Assembly: GCF_020360975.1 (NCBI RefSeq)
Contig: NW_025408674.1
Coordinates: forward strand, 186,001 to 250,000
Length of the DNA stretch: 64,000 nt
Reading direction: 5' to 3'
From: Hirsutella rhossiliensis
Taxonomy: Eukaryota > Ascomycota > Sordariomycetes > Hypocreales > Ophiocordycipitaceae
The notes under the pieces are model-generated. The model saw nothing but the letters and a program-made list of their open reading frames with translations, searched no databases and had not been told where the DNA came from. This document shows positions 60,815 to 64,000 of the stretch, piece by piece; within the stretch, counting starts at the first letter, position 1, and every line of letters begins with the position of its first letter. Both the position numbers and the translations under genes were made by a program.

Positions 60815-61046
60815 TGCAGAGTAGACTCGACAGAGTCTTGTTGTAACTTTACGGGTTCTCGCATCGGCCGGGGTCTTTGCGGGCGCGCTTCAGTACAAGT
60901 AGCAAGGCAATCGCCTCACTGGGTTCGAACGCCGTTGGACAAGGCAGCCACAGTGCTTTTGCTCTCTTGCCAAACGCCGAATCTTGATAATTACCCACCC
61001 ATTGCGTAAGTCTTCAATATGCATACACATATTTTCTAGTCCTGTT
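60815..61046. other. Convergent intergenic region
   Basis: About 230 bp between the ends of the converging transcription factor and ligase genes. It presumably carries both 3' ends; no distinct polyadenylation motif was identified. Confidence 0.5.
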
Positions 61047-63272
61047 TTACGCGTTTGACTGTACTATGCCATGCACTGTCCGAATCCACCCTTCTCTTCG
61101 ATGAATCGACGGAAATATTATCAGGGCTCGGAGCTCAACCGCTTCCCCGTTTTCCTGTTGCCTCTGATCTGGGCTGGTGGCTTGAATGTCCAAAGAAACT
61201 GAATCGACGCTAGGAGATCGCCTTGATGTCCCAAGGCTTGATGACCCAAGCCAGTGCCTGTGACCTCGCAACCTCCTTAGCCAAGAATTTTCTTCCCCTT
61301 CGCAATTGTCAGGTATCTCTGAGCATTTTTGAGCCATTCCCTGCAGTTCGTCGAAGCTAGTGGTAGCAGTGAACGAGCGATCGCCATGTATCTTCAACAC
61401 TCGTGGAAACCGTAGAGTATAGTACCGTGCATTTGCGGGCTTGTCGAAGCCAGATCCCACGAGTTCTACTATAAATGGATGCTGAAATAACGCCTTTGGG
61501 CGTAGTCCACGGTCGGGTCCAAGACCACGTCAAAATTTGGCGTGGACTCAATGAAGGGTATTTGTGTGAAATATCCATGTCGGTTGAGATATTGCATATG
61601 GTCTTTCGGGATGCCATGTTTGTCGATGATGTCGATGATGCGAAGTCTTGGCTTAGAATTATAACGGCAGACCTCATCTTTATTTTCCATGCATCCGATA
61701 AAAAACGACGTCCACCAGAGCTTGCCAATTCCAATCTCTTGTTCGTCCTCCGCGCTATGGTTGCCACCGACAATAGTGAAGTCGGCAGAGTCACCGAGGC
61801 CTGGAATGTAGTCTTTCTTGAGTTTGATGGATGACTTGTCGCAATCGGAGGTGAAGTAAGGGTCGTTGCAACCTTTCAGCACCAGTCCCTCCCACCGTTG
61901 TGTAATGGCTCGTGCGAATAGTTCAGTGAGCCGCTCAGCAGCATTGGCTGAGGAGAATGCAACCACTTCGCGGAACCCGACCTCGGCAAGACCAGGGATC
62001 CGGCGAACCAGAGACCGAAGTAGTCGTCGCCGCTTAGCATGGCTTTTTCTAGCGCAGACCGTGTCGTCCAGCAACAGAAGATCGTAGAACATAATCATGA
62101 GATGTTCATTCATATTGAATGGGGGGTCTTAGGCCGCTCCAAGGAGCCGTCCTGATCGTCTGACGTGTTTACGAATTTTGTGGAAGGGCTCGATTACCCT
62201 ACTGTCGTCGTTCCATACCAGCAGCTCGCCCTCCAGTATGCATTGTTTCTTGATCCTGCAGCCTGCCGTGCCAAGGTCGAGGCTTTCTCGTAACGCGCGA
62301 TGAAGGCCAATGCGGTCGATGGTAGAGTCCCTCCCACTCTTGGAGAATATTTTGATGCAGGCTCCGGGTTTGCTTAAGTCAACATGAAGTTGACAGTATT
62401 CTCCATCGTATTTCCGCTCCACGCTCATTAGTCTTGAGCCAGCCAAGTGGCAGCAATGCTTGATGCTCCTTGCTTTCGCATAAGCTGGCCGTTCAATCAT
62501 GACTCCAACCTGCGGCTGTAGGACTTTCCTCAACTCTTCCCAGGGATTTACCACGGCCTGTAGGGGTGTATTCCGGATCTCAAGTCCCCCTAGGATACTT
62601 ACGGCAACTTGGATTGAATTCTGAAAACGGAGGAGATTCCACAAAACGGATGAAATCTGCCCATCGCCAGTCTTTCTGGGACAGAGGCCGGATTGTAGTT
62701 TTGGATAGCATGCGAACCAGCCATTTGGCCTCAAAGCTGTTCAATCTTCGGAACAAACTGATGAGCAGATCGTCCGAGCTGCTGCAGGGTTGACGGTATT
62801 TCCGCTCAGTTTCTTCTCGCAGATCAGCGGACGAGAAAGGTGAGAAGGCTGCAATCCGATCGAGCACATCGTCAAGTTCTTGCAGAGTCACTTTCGGACC
62901 CATCCTTGGTTCGCAGTCCGTTATAGCCATAACGCGCTCAACACAAGTTGCGAAGTCCGGGCCGTTCCTGGTTTGCCATATCTGTAGCTCCTTCATTCGG
63001 GACGATCCAAGACATTGTGCTTGTTGGACAATCCTTTCGAGCTGAATTTTTGACAAGCCGAAAACTCGGTCCGGCCTGCGTTCGGGAAAGAGGCATGACA
63101 AGAATGCCACGGCTTCTGACCCTAGACGTGGGATGGCTGTATCATGTTTGTCGAACCAGCCAACAAGACTGCGCACATCGAAGTCCTGGGTCTTCTGAAT
63201 ACTGAAAGACCTCGTGTGATTTCTTTCGAGTTCACTGAGGAGTTCACATAAGAGATGCAACGGAAATGGCAT
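61047..63272 (-). pseudogene. ATP-dependent DNA ligase-like gene, frameshifted, one in-frame stop
   Basis: Minus-strand protein of about 740 residues starting at ATG 63,272. The N-terminal part (63,272 to about 62,700) resembles the DNA-binding region of eukaryotic ATP ligases. The adenylation domain follows: motif I E-R-K-Y-D-G-E-Y with the nucleotide-accepting Lys at 62,411-62,413; I-L-E-G-E-L-L-V near 62,230 (motif III side); W-E-G-L-V-L-K-G near 61,870-61,893 (motif IV); I-K-L-K-K-D-Y near 61,820-61,840 (motif V); and an OB-like C terminus with G-F-D-K-P-A-N. Known: these motifs form the ligase-AMP intermediate and seal nicks. Damage: frame changes near 62,698, 62,649 and 61,480, each repaired by one added A, and TAA at 62,129-62,131 where the frame otherwise continues. 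No introns seen. It belongs to a fungal ligase-domain family distinct from the housekeeping enzymes, as far as I can tell. Confidence 0.85.
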
Positions 63273-64000
63273 ATTGGCTGAATATTTGTAGTCCAGGGCT
63301 GTTCAACCAGAGGATGGCGAATGTATGACGGAATGAGTCTTAGCACAAGCTCTGGGATGAGCGGAGGGAGTCGTAATCCAACTTATAAACGATGTCCTCC
63401 CTGCTCCATTTCCACTGAATCTATGGCCCTCGAGGCGAACTCAGACTTGTAGCATGCGGGTGGGTTGCTCCGTCTAATGACGACGTCGTGAATCTCGTCG
63501 CTGCGGCTGACAGCCCTTGCGACATAAGTACCCATTCTGCCTTGCCAAGTTATTTGTCGTGACTGGATTCGGCACCTCTAGTTCGAAGGTTAGGGTGGGA
63601 CTACTGACCTCGCAACGCAATAGCCATGAACGGCAAAACATGTTCACGGCTGGACGCTCGAATGCGACCTCCTTGGCATCCTGTGCCAACCCAAAACGGC
63701 TTCACGGCAACCGGCGCATGTATATTGTCACTTGATCTCTGCCCCAGCGCTATTTCCAGAAAGTAGTATCCCACTCGTATCTGCAACAAATGCTGCGTCT
63801 CGTTGCAAACCGTACAGTACGACTAGGCTCTAGCAGACTATTGTGATCCGTTGTACTCATACTTGACAAACCCGCCAATCCCTACACGCCTGATAGGGGT
63901 TGCAGAGCATCTCAAACATCTCGTCGTAACCGATGAGGAGATTCATTTCCTCAGCATATCCTGCCCCTCGAAGGTTTCGGTTTCGTCATTCCATTGCAGC
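63273..64000. other. Upstream flank of the ligase, no gene recognised
   Basis: About 730 bp to the window end, containing the presumed ligase promoter. Frames of 60-75 codons occur on both strands (63,474-63,789), none with recognisable features. A divergent neighbour may start beyond the edge. Confidence 0.45.

Noticed and set aside
60917..60932. B-box-like gggttcgaacgcc (plus strand)
   Set aside because: No A box and no cloverleaf can be drawn from the preceding ~60 bases; it lies in the 3' region between two converging genes.
51350..64000. A complete Starship element with the DUF3435 gene as captain and the other genes as cargo
   Set aside because: No terminal repeats or second boundary in the window, the gene belongs to the FluG-like subgroup with a zinc finger, and the transcription factor and ligase are not diagnostic cargo. 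Kept only as a hypothesis.

Overview
The window looks like filamentous ascomycete (Pezizomycotina) DNA. The reasons are short spliceosomal introns with CTNAC-type branch sites, a Zn(II)2Cys6 regulator, a DUF3435 gene, and above all a block of retrotransposons mutated by RIP (repeat-induced point mutation). I cannot name the species.

Bases 1 to about 51,345 are one AT-rich, RIP-saturated block with no intact gene. CpA and TpG are almost gone (one CA and no TG in the first 600 bases), TpA is in great excess and CpG partly survives. Glutamine codons have become TAA/TAG, so reading frames are shredded but protein families can still be read. Aligning repeat copies against each other resolves a nest. 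A Ty3/gypsy element C1 (plus strand) was hit by three Ty1/copia elements of one family: A1 (minus, runs off the left edge), A2 (plus, 6,137-27,137) and A3 (plus, 28,682-33,096, internally deleted). A2 was hit by gypsy B2 (minus, 12,048-25,988), and B2 by a sister copy B1 (plus, 12,520-19,500). A2 also carries a separate, much less mutated ~0.7 kb insert (9,740-10,436). Next comes gypsy D (minus, 33,511-48,180), which carries gypsy C2 (minus, 33,986-41,811), a sister of C1. A further RIP-mutated reading frame (48,648-50,215) and a truncated gypsy integrase (about 50,600-51,345) end the block. Paired LTRs have equal lengths (B 186/186, C2 470/470, D 257/257, A2 492/492). Target-site duplications are visible for A2, A3, B1, B2, C2 and the 0.7 kb insert; where the two sides differ they differ only by C/T or G/A.

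At about 51,345 composition switches abruptly to normal. The rest holds three protein-coding loci: a DUF3435 (FluG-like, tyrosine-recombinase-type) gene with a C-terminal C2H2 finger (51,773-54,227, plus), a Zn(II)2Cys6 transcription factor (58,554-60,814, plus) and an ATP-dependent DNA ligase (61,047-63,272, minus). Each is readable almost end to end with good splice sites, but each is broken by several frameshifts. Most of these are explained by one missing base in a short run, so they may be assembly indels rather than true decay. The ligase also has an in-frame stop, and the transcription factor lacks its sixth zinc-binding cysteine.

Between DUF3435 and the transcription factor lie ~4.3 kb without a convincing gene; they hold a possible LTR-like/promoter segment, a minisatellite and a short open frame. 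No rRNA, tRNA, CRISPR array or bacterial-type feature was found. The block acts as a transposon graveyard silenced by RIP; I see no functional link among the three right-hand genes beyond their proximity.
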